The notes below the pieces were generated by a model. It was not told the DNA's origin and made no database searches. It saw only the letters and a program-made list of their open reading frames with translations. From assembly GCF_016745255.1 (NCBI RefSeq), contig NZ_JADOEQ010000004.1:186001-250000 (forward strand): a DNA stretch of 64,000 nt, given 5' to 3'. Made by a program: the position numbers and the translations under genes. This document shows, in pieces, positions 28,283-37,594 of this stretch. Positions within the stretch are counted from its first letter, which is position 1, and each line of letters begins with the position of its first letter. Source of the stretch: Enterococcus sp. BWR-S5. GTDB taxonomy: Bacteria; Bacillota; Bacilli; Lactobacillales; Enterococcaceae.

Positions 28283-29092
28283 CTATGGTAACTCGGCTAA
28301 AATCCAAGTTAACACCGTTGTGTAATTGACCGGATCTTTTTCTGTCTTTCCCGGTATGGACAAGCGAATGGCACTATTTTCGTGCACTTGCTGATTATTA
28401 AAGACTGCATCCAAAATCGGATTGCCATCCTTTCCATTCTTCGGAGTCAACGTAGAACTCAACTCTGCCGGATTGGCGGCTGATGCCCCAAAACTGATAC
28501 TCCAAGTCCCCAATCCGCCGCCAGTTTCAGCGGTAGCCAGATTGTACGTTTCTCCTACATGCTCCAACCGAATGATTTCTTTTGAAACCAACGGAGAAGC
28601 AATTGTGTCTTTATTTACAGAATTCGTCCATGATTTATCAAAGGACAAAACTGCTCCATTTAAAACACTGTTTTTGGTATCAAAATTACTAAATTGACTT
28701 TCCTGCCTCAGCTGTAATGTCCAGCCTTTCGCTGATTTTCGATAGTCAGAAATCTGCACAAAATTACCTCGTGCTTCTGTTTTCCCATCTAAAAACAACT
28801 GCGCATTCACAGGATAAGAAACATCCTTATTCGAAATAGCATTCACATGAAAGTTCAATTGCGGTACAAAATCAATCCGTAGCGGACCGCTTGTACTTGG
28901 ACTCTCTCCCGGATCAACTGAAACATCAGGATTCTCAGGATCTCGAATATCGTCTATTTCTGTATCCGTGTTAGAAAATTCAACGGTTGCTTTGTTGTTT
29001 GCAGAATTAGATTCCGCCTGCACTTGCTCTGAACTACCTAAACCAAGTAAGGCGATAAACAGGGCTGCGGGGATAAAATGCTTACTCTTCAT
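28283..29092 (-). CDS. WxL-domain cell surface protein
   Basis: A 269-residue secreted protein with signal peptide (LFIALLGLGSSEQVQA). A Pro/Asp-rich linker (DPENPDVSVDPGE) leads into a canonical WxL domain with both signatures: GWTLQLRQ (about residue 130) and LTWILAELP at the C-terminus. It should attach to the cell wall peptidoglycan through the WxL domain and associate with the DUF916/DUF3324 protein. It starts three bp after the small wall-anchored protein gene, so translation is coupled. Confidence 0.92.
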   Translation of the reverse strand: MKSKHFIPAALFIALLGLGSSEQVQAESNSANNKATVEFSNTDTEIDDIRDPENPDVSVDPGESPSTSGPLRIDFVPQLNFHVNAISNKDVSYPVNAQLFLDGKTEARGNFVQISDYRKSAKGWTLQLRQESQFSNFDTKNSVLNGAVLSFDKSWTNSVNKDTIASPLVSKEIIRLEHVGETYNLATAETGGGLGTWSISFGASAANPAELSSTLTPKNGKDGNPILDAVFNNQQVHENSAIRLSIPGKTEKDPVNYTTVLTWILAELP

Positions 29093-29095
29093 TCA

Positions 29096-29494
29096 TCATT
29101 TCCCCTTCCCTTGTGCTTCTTTTTCCTGTTTCCTTTTCCAAAACAGAAAGGCAGCAGCGATAACAATCAGCGCCGCTCCGCTGATTGTCAAGCTATTCTT
29201 GACTAACTCACCGGTTGAAGGATAACTGCCTGTCGGCTTCGTTGTTCCTCCTACTGATGGCGACTTTGATTGGGAGGTCGTACTTTCTAAAGGACGACTG
29301 CTTTCTGAAGTCGCACTGTCGGAGCTGCTGCTCGAAGTGCTGTCGCTTGTCTCTTCTTCATAAAATCCGATGACTCCATTTGTCTGAACCGCACCGCCAT
29401 TCGTTGTCGCTTCACTTATCACAGGAATGGTAAAACAAAAAGCAAGCCCCAGAACAAGGGAAGCAATCAAAGAAACAGTGTGTATTTTTTTCAT
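29096..29494 (-). CDS. Small sortase-anchored surface protein with YPSTG sorting motif
   Basis: A 132-residue protein: signal peptide, a Ser/Thr-rich segment (about 50-90), then SYPSTGE, a hydrophobic helix and a KRKQEK tail. The arrangement is a cell-wall sorting signal, but the first residue of the LPXTG pentapeptide is Tyr. Small LPXTG proteins of this kind (CscD) are standard members of WxL clusters. The variant motif may be read by the housekeeping sortase or a specialised one; no sortase gene is in the window. Confidence 0.85.
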   Translation of the reverse strand: MKKIHTVSLIASLVLGLAFCFTIPVISEATTNGGAVQTNGVIGFYEEETSDSTSSSSSDSATSESSRPLESTTSQSKSPSVGGTTKPTGSYPSTGELVKNSLTISGAALIVIAAAFLFWKRKQEKEAQGKGK

Positions 29495-29509
29495 ATATCT
29501 TCCCCCATT

Positions 29510-32500
29510 CTATGGCGCTATAGGCGTATCTTCTAAGGTAAATTCAAGAACCGCCTCATATTTTCCAAGCTTGTTCACTTTTCCGCCATCAATATAGAAC
29601 TTGAATCCCTCACCTGCCGAACTCCAGCGTGAATTAACGTTATACTCCCCGGCATTCGGATGTGTGTAGGTGAGAATAGTGGTACCATCCGCAGTAATAA
29701 CTTTTTCTTCAGTACCTGTGTTATAACGAATCGCATCCTCTAAAATATATCTGGCATCTGTTTCGCCTACAGCTTTCATAGGTGCCAACAGCTTCGCTTT
29801 CAGTGTCCACGATTTTTGTGTCACACGATTGTCTGCTACCACCAGACTGCCTGTAATATCCGGATCTATGACTCTAGTTCCCTTATTCAGCTTGGCTTCC
29901 TCGATTTTGAAATCGATATCCGGCACGGAAGTAATACTCAATGTGCCGGCGACAGCAACCAATGCATTGTCACTGGCTGACACTTCCTCATAAATACCTG
30001 TTGCACTTCCCGGACCATCGACGAAACGTGGTGATTCTCCCAGCGCTGTCGCTGTATTGTTGATTGAACCTGAGGCCGTTCCGGAAACTGTTGCTTTAAA
30101 GACTACTACAGCACTTTCCGTACTATTCAAGTTACCAACATTCAGCGTCAATAGACGAGTTCCTTCATCGTAAGAATACTCATTCACACCTGGTACCCCT
30201 GTCACATGTGTCGCAGAAGCGCCATTGATAGTCACAGCTGCTGTCGCAGGAGTGAATGTCAAGCCGTTTGGCAGTGTGTCAGTAATTACAACGTCCTTCC
30301 AAACAGTTGTCGTTGTAGAAGGTTTGTTATTTTTTGCAGTTAGTGTGTATGTCAGCTCTTCGCCGACATCCGCATCTGTCGTGCTCCCGCTTTCCGACAC
30401 GACCGCTTTCGTCATGACTGGAAGGTTCGGCAAGACATCTGCCACAATATACTTCTTAACACCCTCGAAAACAGCATCATGATAGGCATAATCAGTGTAC
30501 GGATTGATATTCCCACCGCTTTGATTCGTCGCCGGCGGCTTAATCAACCCTGTCTGATCATATAAAACAGGCGTTTCACCAGCCGCTGATACTACTTGCG
30601 CAGCAACATGCTGAATGGCATTATCACCTAAATAAACACTTAATTCTTTTGTGTCAGTCAGATAATAAGGAAGCGGATAGGTCCACGAACCATCACCCTG
30701 GACTGTTGCTGTTCCCAATAACGTTCCAGAAGAGCGATCGCCGGAATCATAGTACACATACACTGTCGCATTCGCTTCAGCACCTGTTCCCGAAAGTACA
30801 TTTGTTGCATTATTCAAATTCTCATCTGTCAAGCGTGTCGGTTGTGGCGGTGTGACATCCAGAACAGTTCGCTGTGGTGTTTGAATATCTGTTGACTCAC
30901 TGATATGAACATTTGAGCCGCCTTCATCCGCTAACCCACCACGCCAAGCTGATTCAACTTTTATCTGCTGTCCTTTAACTAAAAAGCCGCCATTCGAAGT
31001 TGGAATTTTGAAAATCCCGGTACGTGCATCATCACCATAAACAGACACTGCACCTGAACCGGCAGGGTCTTCAACTACTGTTCCTGCTGCCGTATAAGCT
31101 GCAACAGAGCCAGCTGCTGACACAGAAACTCTCACACCAACTTCACCTGTAAAGGCCGCACGAATTGGATCGTACTTCCCTTCCGGCACAGTCGCATGAC
31201 CCCAGATATATTTATCAGCATCTGTTGGTACACGCAGCTCATCAATAACTGCTTTTTGGTTATTGGCAGTCATACGTGAATAGGCCGGTGCTCCTTTAAA
31301 GTTGCTAAAGTCTACTCCGTTCGTTGTTACACCCGCATTGAAATCCTCTGTAGTCCAGATACTATCAATCAAGCTCCATGCATCACTTGGGTTTCCATCT
31401 AAATTCGAACCAGCATCCCAAACTTGTAAGTCAGATTGCGTCATTTTGAATTCAGAGTTTGCTGCTCCGGCGAACAAAAGACCGCCGCCTGGGCAGTTGT
31501 TTCTGAAATCAAAGTATTTAGGCTTATTCATAGTAAATGTCAGCTTGTTTTTGACAGTTCCGGCGACATTCGAACTACTAAACACCCCTTTATCATTACT
31601 AAGTGTTTGACCACGAACAATAAAGTATGTTCCTTCTCCCGCATTAATATCCAGCTCTTGAAGGTTACAGTCAATAGCAGCTCCGTTATCTGTAATAAGC
31701 GAAACGTTTGAATTTTCTCCCGTTACAGAAAAACTACTGGTTTTGGCAGCATTACCGTTCCGGTATTGAATCCCCTGATTTCGGTTATTTGCACCAGGAT
31801 CTTTTGGCACACCATCCCCAACATTACGAAGAATAAAATCTGATCCACTTTGGATATCAATTTTGTTTTCATCTCCATACATCCGAACAGCCGGTGTTGG
31901 TCCACCATTTTTATTAAATGCAATTTTAGAATTATTTGTTGCTTGCATAAGATGGTTTCCTACATAGCTAAGTCCACCCGGATCATCGTAACGAATCATC
32001 GCTCCATTACTTGATGCATCAGAGCTTTCTGAGTTAATCATAAATTCAGCGCCATCATTCGTAACAATTTTGCTGTCTTTTGAATAAATCTGTAGTGTAG
32101 GTGCACCTTTAGAAACTGCACGAGACTCAAAAGTTACTTTTGCCCCATTATCAACTAGAATTTCAGAACCGATTGCAGCATCAGAAGCTTCTCTTGTAGC
32201 CTCCCAAATAGCAACAACAGCTCCTTGTGTCGCTGTAATCGCATTAGGATTTGCACTGCTCCAAGCAGCACTCGTAAGATTGCCGGAAATCGTTACATCT
32301 GTTTTAGCTCCGACAAATGCCATTTTTGCTTGTTTCGAACTGATTCTAACCGCCATAACTTCTGCATCTATCCAGATGTTCATTTTGGCATTATCAACAT
32401 TGAACGAAGCACCATCTACCAAGGTTTCAAAAAACAAGGTTCGCAAGTTCGCTTCTACATTCGCATCCTCTTCAACAGAAAGTGTCTTAGCACGAAGAAA

Positions 32501-33472
32501 CGCCGCCAGAACAAATCCGCTTGATTGGAAATTGTTTTCTCCGGATAATTGGATAGTTCCATTATCCAAATGTGCGAATGGGCGAGCATTGCCTGAAAGT
32601 ACATTGACATTGTTCGTTGCTACAGTCCAATTAGCACTTGCTGCAGTATTAACTGCACCTACCATCGGGTCAACAGACGAACCAATCAAATCAATATCGG
32701 AGAATATCACTCGTGAATCAACTGCTGCTGACCCTAATGTAATATTTTGACTTCCCATATCAATTTTTCTTTTTGTTCCGTTGTCATCACCATTAATCAC
32801 CTTGGATATCGTCACGTTTCCAACTGCGGCATCTGCTGTCAGATCCGCTTTGACATTAATCCAATCAACAGAGGTAGACTCCATCGCTGTCTTAAACTCC
32901 GACCAAGTGGTTACATTTGCAGTTACCCCTGGTGTAGGCAACGTCAGCCCAAATGCTGCAATACCTGCTAAAGCGTCTGCTTCTGGCTGAACAGGTGTTT
33001 CAACTTCCGTTTGATTGTGTATATCATACTTCGCTTCAGCAAGTACCTTTCCACTTTGCGATAACAGCTGGATATACCCTTCCTTTAGTTGACTATCCTT
33101 ATCTATCTCTACTACAAAATCAGCTTCAAAAGATTTCCCATCGTCAACAAATGCAACATCCAAGACATTACTGTCTTCAGTCTCATTCATAGATAAACGG
33201 TCAAATTCCTTTTCATCCAAATGATTCAAAAGATTGTCTACGTGAACAGAAGCAGACCCTTCAGATTTCAACTGTATTTTTTGCCCGGAAAGCTTGGGTA
33301 TACTTAGCTTGGCAACAACTAACTTGTTATACTCTTGAACTCTGATAATTTCTACTTTATACTCATCGGAAGATGCTTTGATTGCATTCCCATTACTTAA
33401 AAACGGGATACTACCAAGCAACAATGCCAACACAACAACTAATAACAGATAAGACTTTTTTCCGATTTTCAT
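29510..33472 (-). CDS. Large WxL-domain adhesin (pectate-lyase-like, Ig-like, DUF11)
   Basis: A 1320-residue secreted protein: signal peptide (1-30), a strand-rich region (30-165), a long beta-helix/pectate-lyase-like adhesive domain (about 175-780, starting VTTWSEFKTAMESTSVDW), a bacterial Ig-like module (about 890-990, VLSGTGAEANATVYVYYDSG), a DUF11 module (about 1015-1150, VVITDTLPNGLTF) and a C-terminal WxL domain (SWTLKAKL near 1218; the second signature is EFTLEDTP, with Phe for Trp). It is first in the csc operon and has the domain layout of surface adhesins. The target is unknown; a glycan or host matrix is plausible. Confidence 0.88.
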   Translation of the reverse strand: MKIGKKSYLLLVVVLALLLGSIPFLSNGNAIKASSDEYKVEIIRVQEYNKLVVAKLSIPKLSGQKIQLKSEGSASVHVDNLLNHLDEKEFDRLSMNETEDSNVLDVAFVDDGKSFEADFVVEIDKDSQLKEGYIQLLSQSGKVLAEAKYDIHNQTEVETPVQPEADALAGIAAFGLTLPTPGVTANVTTWSEFKTAMESTSVDWINVKADLTADAAVGNVTISKVINGDDNGTKRKIDMGSQNITLGSAAVDSRVIFSDIDLIGSSVDPMVGAVNTAASANWTVATNNVNVLSGNARPFAHLDNGTIQLSGENNFQSSGFVLAAFLRAKTLSVEEDANVEANLRTLFFETLVDGASFNVDNAKMNIWIDAEVMAVRISSKQAKMAFVGAKTDVTISGNLTSAAWSSANPNAITATQGAVVAIWEATREASDAAIGSEILVDNGAKVTFESRAVSKGAPTLQIYSKDSKIVTNDGAEFMINSESSDASSNGAMIRYDDPGGLSYVGNHLMQATNNSKIAFNKNGGPTPAVRMYGDENKIDIQSGSDFILRNVGDGVPKDPGANNRNQGIQYRNGNAAKTSSFSVTGENSNVSLITDNGAAIDCNLQELDINAGEGTYFIVRGQTLSNDKGVFSSSNVAGTVKNKLTFTMNKPKYFDFRNNCPGGGLLFAGAANSEFKMTQSDLQVWDAGSNLDGNPSDAWSLIDSIWTTEDFNAGVTTNGVDFSNFKGAPAYSRMTANNQKAVIDELRVPTDADKYIWGHATVPEGKYDPIRAAFTGEVGVRVSVSAAGSVAAYTAAGTVVEDPAGSGAVSVYGDDARTGIFKIPTSNGGFLVKGQQIKVESAWRGGLADEGGSNVHISESTDIQTPQRTVLDVTPPQPTRLTDENLNNATNVLSGTGAEANATVYVYYDSGDRSSGTLLGTATVQGDGSWTYPLPYYLTDTKELSVYLGDNAIQHVAAQVVSAAGETPVLYDQTGLIKPPATNQSGGNINPYTDYAYHDAVFEGVKKYIVADVLPNLPVMTKAVVSESGSTTDADVGEELTYTLTAKNNKPSTTTTVWKDVVITDTLPNGLTFTPATAAVTINGASATHVTGVPGVNEYSYDEGTRLLTLNVGNLNSTESAVVVFKATVSGTASGSINNTATALGESPRFVDGPGSATGIYEEVSASDNALVAVAGTLSITSVPDIDFKIEEAKLNKGTRVIDPDITGSLVVADNRVTQKSWTLKAKLLAPMKAVGETDARYILEDAIRYNTGTEEKVITADGTTILTYTHPNAGEYNVNSRWSSAGEGFKFYIDGGKVNKLGKYEAVLEFTLEDTPIAP

Positions 33473-33654
33473 TTTTTTATCTCAACTCCTTTCCTATTAA
33501 AAGATTATTCGTATGTTCGTCCAACACACTATATATTTCAATTTTTTGGATAACTGATTAAGAAGCCAACTCCTGATACTCCTAATTAACCTCAACCTAT
33601 CGTTTCCAAAAAAATGAAACCAAATTTATTTTTGCATTTCCTCCATAAGGCTGC

Positions 33655-34374
33655 TTATCGCTGTACCTCTTCTACATTCAACAGATAGCCCTTCGAATGA
33701 ACCGTCTTGATATACCTCGAACCGTCCAAATCCCCGAGCTTCTCTCTGATACGAAAAATCGTATTACTGATTCGATAACGTTTACTGCTGTGATACTCCT
33801 GATGCCACAAATGCTCATAAATTTCTTTATAGGCAAATGTACACTTGGGTTTCACTGATAAAAATTCCAACAGCTTGAATTCCATTTTCGTCAGCTCAAT
33901 TTCTGAATTCCCATCTAAGCTAACTGAAAAATTACTATGAACAAGTTTGATGTCACAATTTTCTTCTCCACTGTCAATCCCCTTAGGCTGATCCTGTAAT
34001 TTACATGGATACTTTATAGAGTTATCTATCGATAGAAACAACTCAGATAAGCTGAAGGATTTGTCGAACACACCGTTCACACCTAATTGCAAGTATAGTA
34101 AACGCTCATAGGTCAGCTCACGCTCACCAAAAACCCAAATCGGCAGCAGATTAAAACGACTATTTTTTATGCTCGTTATAATTTCACATACAGCATAACT
34201 ATCTTCATCGCCTATGTTCATAATTACTGCGTCAACTTGTGCCAACTCATTATTATCAAACAACTCCGCCTTACTGATTTTATGTATAGAAAAATCTTTT
34301 TTTAAAAACTTCTCTATTTTCTCAAATATGTTCCCTTCATCCGAGAAATCAATGAATCCTAGTATTATGTTCAT
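33655..34374 (-). CDS. Atypical OmpR-type response regulator without phospho-acceptor Asp
   Basis: A 239-residue protein with a receiver-like N-terminal domain (1-120) and a winged-helix DNA-binding domain of the OmpR/PhoB type (about 140-235, IELTKMEFKLLEFLSVKP and YRISNTIFRIREKLG). In the receiver part the strand-3 segment reads DAVIMNIGDED, with Asn where the phosphorylated Asp normally is. The Lys of the switch region remains in FDKSFSLSEL. No histidine kinase is encoded nearby. It lies 182 bp upstream of the WxL adhesin in the same direction and is the obvious candidate regulator of the locus. Confidence 0.85.
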   Translation of the reverse strand: MNIILGFIDFSDEGNIFEKIEKFLKKDFSIHKISKAELFDNNELAQVDAVIMNIGDEDSYAVCEIITSIKNSRFNLLPIWVFGERELTYERLLYLQLGVNGVFDKSFSLSELFLSIDNSIKYPCKLQDQPKGIDSGEENCDIKLVHSNFSVSLDGNSEIELTKMEFKLLEFLSVKPKCTFAYKEIYEHLWHQEYHSSKRYRISNTIFRIREKLGDLDGSRYIKTVHSKGYLLNVEEVQR

Positions 34375-34770
34375 TTACTCACCTATCTTTTCTTTTTATT
34401 CAAAAGAAACAAATTTTCTTATTAATTATATCAAAACATTTTCTCTTTTTACTCTCATTTTTTTATGAACAAAAAACATATTCTGATGATAAATATTATT
34501 TAAAACAAAAAATATTTTATATAATTTTTCTTATTTAGGTTTCAACCTCTGCCCAAAACCTTTTAAAAACCATTGATAAATATGGTTTTTAAATCCACGT
34601 TTAAATAAAGGAGACTATACCAAAAATATGGAAAATCAGATATTATAAAAATATCTAATTTAATTAAATGTGATTACAATGAGAAAAAATAAATATAATC
34701 TATATTCTAAGATATTATTTAATAACGCTATTTCTTTCCTTCTCGCGCACTCTCAGTCTGATGACATACA
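34375..34770. other. Very AT-rich intergenic region
   Basis: About 400 bp of extremely AT-rich sequence upstream of the regulator gene. The only clear structure is AAAAACCAT/ATGGTTTTT (34565-34590), a hairpin. The regulator promoter should lie in the left part. No open reading frame with a ribosome binding site is seen. Confidence 0.45.
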
Positions 34771-34815
34771 AAAAAAGACTGAGACAAAACTCAATGAGTT
34801 TTGTCTCAGTCTCTT
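34771..34815 (-). terminator. Terminator with an 18-bp stem
   Basis: AGACTGAGACAAAACTCA (34776-34793) is a perfect inverted copy of TGAGTTTTGTCTCAGTCT (34795-34812). On the minus strand TTTTTTTG follows, ending the transcript of the coiled-coil pair. A second hairpin (GAAGTAACTCC/GGAGTTAAACACTTC, about 34840-34877) lies just upstream of it. Confidence 0.85.
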
Positions 34816-34939
34816 AAAATCCGGATAAACGGTGGAATCAGAAGTAACTCCTCTTATTTCTCGGAGTTAAACACTTCTGTCCCGACCTCTTTACTATCTT
34901 GTTATTCGGCAGTTTGAATGCTACAACAGATTGCTGCCT

Positions 34940-36166
34940 TTATGATTTAAGGATAATTTGCTCCAATAAGCGATTCTCAGTTTGAATAATGTCAAAGAAT
35001 GCGCTGATTCTTTCCAACTGTTCGTAATCAATTTGATACAGCTTTACATGGGGCTTAATAAAGAAGAAAAAGCCACGATGAATTCTTACCCTATTATTAA
35101 TCAAATGACACTGCTCCATCATTGATTGGAGATCCATCTCAGACACGCTGTTCTTGATTCTCTCAACACGCTCTCGCTCGTAGGTCAGCTCGTTATTGGT
35201 AACAGTCATCTTCTCAGTAATTGTTACCAATTCTTTGTTGAGCTTCCAAGAATGTTCAATGAATTTTGCTTTTTTGTACAAATCATCATAATGAATAAGA
35301 TCGATTTTTACCGGTTTATACCAGTCTTCCTCTTCTACCTTTATTTTTCTATTCTTCTTAAATCGTTTTAATCCACTAACAAGCAAGTTATTTTCTATAG
35401 CGAGCAGTTCTTGCTCCAATTTTTCTTTTGCTACTCGCACACGTTCCTTTGACGCCTTTTCACGCTTCAGGCTTTCTTTCAGAAAGACAACTTCATTTTC
35501 TTCTGATCGAGCAACAGAATGCTCACTAACCTCTTTTATTTCCCGAGATTTTTTAGCAGGAGCTTTCTTTTCTTTCTTGCTCGGTACGACTTTTTCAGGA
35601 ACCTCAGGCGCCGGAGCTGAAGCTATACTCACATCAACAGGAAACGAAAGCTCTCCTACATCAAATTCAGGCTCCTCTTCGTCCTTCAATATTTCATGAA
35701 GATGTTTCTCTACCTGTTCACTAATCGACAGCTTAAGGTCACCTTTCATTTGTTTCAGGCTTTCTTTTAAGCTGAAAGTAATCGGTTGTTCCTCTTCGCT
35801 TCCCTCATTAAAAACAGCAGGGAGAAACTCACACGCATAAGTACTGAATTCTTCTTCTATTTCTTCTGATACTTTGACCCAGATAAACTGAGGGAATAGT
35901 TCCTTCAGTTCATCCAACAAAGCTTCTTCATCAAGCTGAACTTGAAAAAATTGAATTTCAAGGTAGTTACGATAATTCTGTGAATGCTGCAACTGCTTCA
36001 ACAGGTTATCAGCCTGCGTTAAAGACAAATCACTTCCAGTCACTCGGCTATAGATGGCTTCACATTCAACTGCAAGCTCTTCCGCAGAATCATGTTCAAA
36101 TATGGTCGTTCCAAAATAATCAGGAATTGCTTTTTGGTGAAAAAAAACATCAAACGCCTCATTCAC
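34940..36166 (-). CDS. Coiled-coil protein of unknown function
   Basis: A 408-residue cytoplasmic protein with no TM helix or signal. Residues 1-130 form a helical, acidic N-terminal domain. Residues 150-240 are a charged linker with an Ala/Pro/Lys stretch (KKEKKAPAKKSREIK), and 240-345 are predicted coiled coil (ESLKREKASKERVRVAKEKLEQELL). The C-terminus has the unusual hydrophobic HRGFFFFIKPHVKLY. No family is recognised. The gene starts 16 bp after the acid-rich DivIVA-like gene, so the two proteins probably act together. Confidence 0.65.
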   Translation of the reverse strand: MNEAFDVFFHQKAIPDYFGTTIFEHDSAEELAVECEAIYSRVTGSDLSLTQADNLLKQLQHSQNYRNYLEIQFFQVQLDEEALLDELKELFPQFIWVKVSEEIEEEFSTYACEFLPAVFNEGSEEEQPITFSLKESLKQMKGDLKLSISEQVEKHLHEILKDEEEPEFDVGELSFPVDVSIASAPAPEVPEKVVPSKKEKKAPAKKSREIKEVSEHSVARSEENEVVFLKESLKREKASKERVRVAKEKLEQELLAIENNLLVSGLKRFKKNRKIKVEEEDWYKPVKIDLIHYDDLYKKAKFIEHSWKLNKELVTITEKMTVTNNELTYERERVERIKNSVSEMDLQSMMEQCHLINNRVRIHRGFFFFIKPHVKLYQIDYEQLERISAFFDIIQTENRLLEQIILKS

Positions 36167-36182
36167 TGAATCTCTCCTCCTT

Positions 36183-37349
36183 CTAAATATCCATCTGATC
36201 GTCTTTGACTAGTTCAATAATTTGATTGAATGCCAACTCAGATTCTTCTTTCACATTCTTGATGCGGTTATAGTAATTTGTATATTCTTTCTCGGCTCTT
36301 TCAAGACGCTTCAAGATGACAGCTTTTCTCTGAACCTCTTCATTTACCAATTGCGCACGGTGATTCGCTTGATTAATGATTTCTTTCGCCTGACGCTTCG
36401 CCTCCAGCAACACTTCGCCGATGTCTTCCTTAGAAAGCTTCGTCTCATGAGAAAGCTCTTGCTGTGCCAGACGACGTTTTGTCGCTTCAAGCTCTTGACG
36501 TACACGTGACAGCTCTTCATATGTTCCAGTATCAGTAGAAACCGGATCACTGGCCATAATCACAATTCTATCTTCGGATAACTTATCAATTTCATCTTGT
36601 TTTGAAAGTAATTCTTGTTCGTATTGACGAATCTTTTGTGAGAAGCGCTCCGCTTTTTTCCGATTTAAATCCAACTCATCCGTTTGACGCGTATGGTCTC
36701 TGGACAGCTCATCGTATTGGCGTTGCAACTGCTGCAGTTCAACAAAGCGTGCTTCATAATCTTTCGGCACTGCTTGAACTGTTGCAAGTTCATTTTCCAA
36801 CGATTCATTTTCTTCTCTTAACTCAGCCGCTTCAGCCTCAACCTTAGTTGCCGCACGCTGACTCTTACGAAGCTCTGCTTTCAATTGGCGCAACTCTTCT
36901 TGAAGTAGTTCATTCTCTTCTTGAAGCTCATCCAATTCTTCGTTTTCTACACGTACAGGACGTTTCTTCTTAGGTGCAGATGCCACAACCTTCTCTTTCT
37001 TCTTGAAAGGGAAACGCTTTGGCGCTTCATCATAGTCATCGTCATCTTCGTCATCATCTTCGTCGTCGTAATCATCATCATCATAATCATCGTCGTCATC
37101 TTCGTCGTCGTCGTAATCATCATCATCATAATCATCGTCGTCGTCATCTTCGTCGTCATCATCATCATAATCATCATCGTCGTCATCTTCGTCGTCGTAA
37201 TCATCATCATCATAATCATCGTCGTCATCATAATCGTCGTCATCATCATATTCATCATCATCGTACTCGTCGTCATCGTAGTACTCATCTTCGTAATCAT
37301 CATAATCTTTTTTAGATTTATTTTTGCCTTTTTTTAAAAAAGAGAACAT
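36183..37349 (-). CDS. DivIVA-like coiled-coil protein with a 94-residue Asp/Glu/Tyr tract
   Basis: A 388-residue cytoplasmic protein. After a basic start (MFSFLKKGKNKSKK), residues 15-108 consist only of Asp, Glu and Tyr (15 Tyr, 79 acidic). Next come a basic patch (KRFPFKKKEK) and long coiled coils (130-300). The C-terminal segment (LLEAKRQAKEIINQANHRAQ, about 318-340) resembles the end of DivIVA/GpsB-type proteins, which sense curved membrane or organise cell-wall synthesis. Function is unknown. The tract is far more acidic than anything else in the window. Its gene precedes the 34940 gene in a two-gene unit. Confidence 0.7.
   Translation of the reverse strand: MFSFLKKGKNKSKKDYDDYEDEYYDDDEYDDDEYDDDDDYDDDDDYDDDDYDDEDDDDDDYDDDDDEDDDDDDYDDDDYDDDEDDDDDYDDDDYDDEDDDEDDDDYDEAPKRFPFKKKEKVVASAPKKKRPVRVENEELDELQEENELLQEELRQLKAELRKSQRAATKVEAEAAELREENESLENELATVQAVPKDYEARFVELQQLQRQYDELSRDHTRQTDELDLNRKKAERFSQKIRQYEQELLSKQDEIDKLSEDRIVIMASDPVSTDTGTYEELSRVRQELEATKRRLAQQELSHETKLSKEDIGEVLLEAKRQAKEIINQANHRAQLVNEEVQRKAVILKRLERAEKEYTNYYNRIKNVKEESELAFNQIIELVKDDQMDI
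37026..37307. repeat. Trinucleotide repeat tract encoding Asp/Glu/Tyr
   Basis: About 280 bp of near-repetitive GAT/GAC/TAT triplets (seen as ATC, GTC and ATA on the plus strand) encode residues 15-108 of the DivIVA-like protein. Mixed Asp codons interrupt exact repetition, which lowers but does not remove the chance of length change by slippage in units of three. Confidence 0.85.
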
Positions 37350-37594
37350 GTATTCACAGCCTTCCTAGTTTATATTAAAAAATCGCTACATATCTATTTT
37401 ATCCTATCCTCCTTTTCACTTCAATCGTGCGGTTCATCATTTTTTTGTAGTTTTATATAAATTATAGAGATAAGTCGTTAATTGATCGTATCTTTCTATA
37501 ATATTTTTATGATTTCTTGTTTCATCCCTTTGCATTCGCATGATTATTATCCTTTTTTGCACAGGTTAGAAAGACAAAAGTCGTTTGTTTTTTC

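Noticed and set aside
37026-37307. Repeat tract considered as a CRISPR-like or minisatellite array
   Set aside because: There are no regular spacers; the repetition follows codon triplets of an open reading frame.
36921-37337. Long plus-strand frame rich in Ile and Val, and other antisense frames over the same stretch
   Set aside because: They are the complement of the Asp/Glu/Tyr triplet repeat; no ribosome binding site, and the composition is explained by the repeat.
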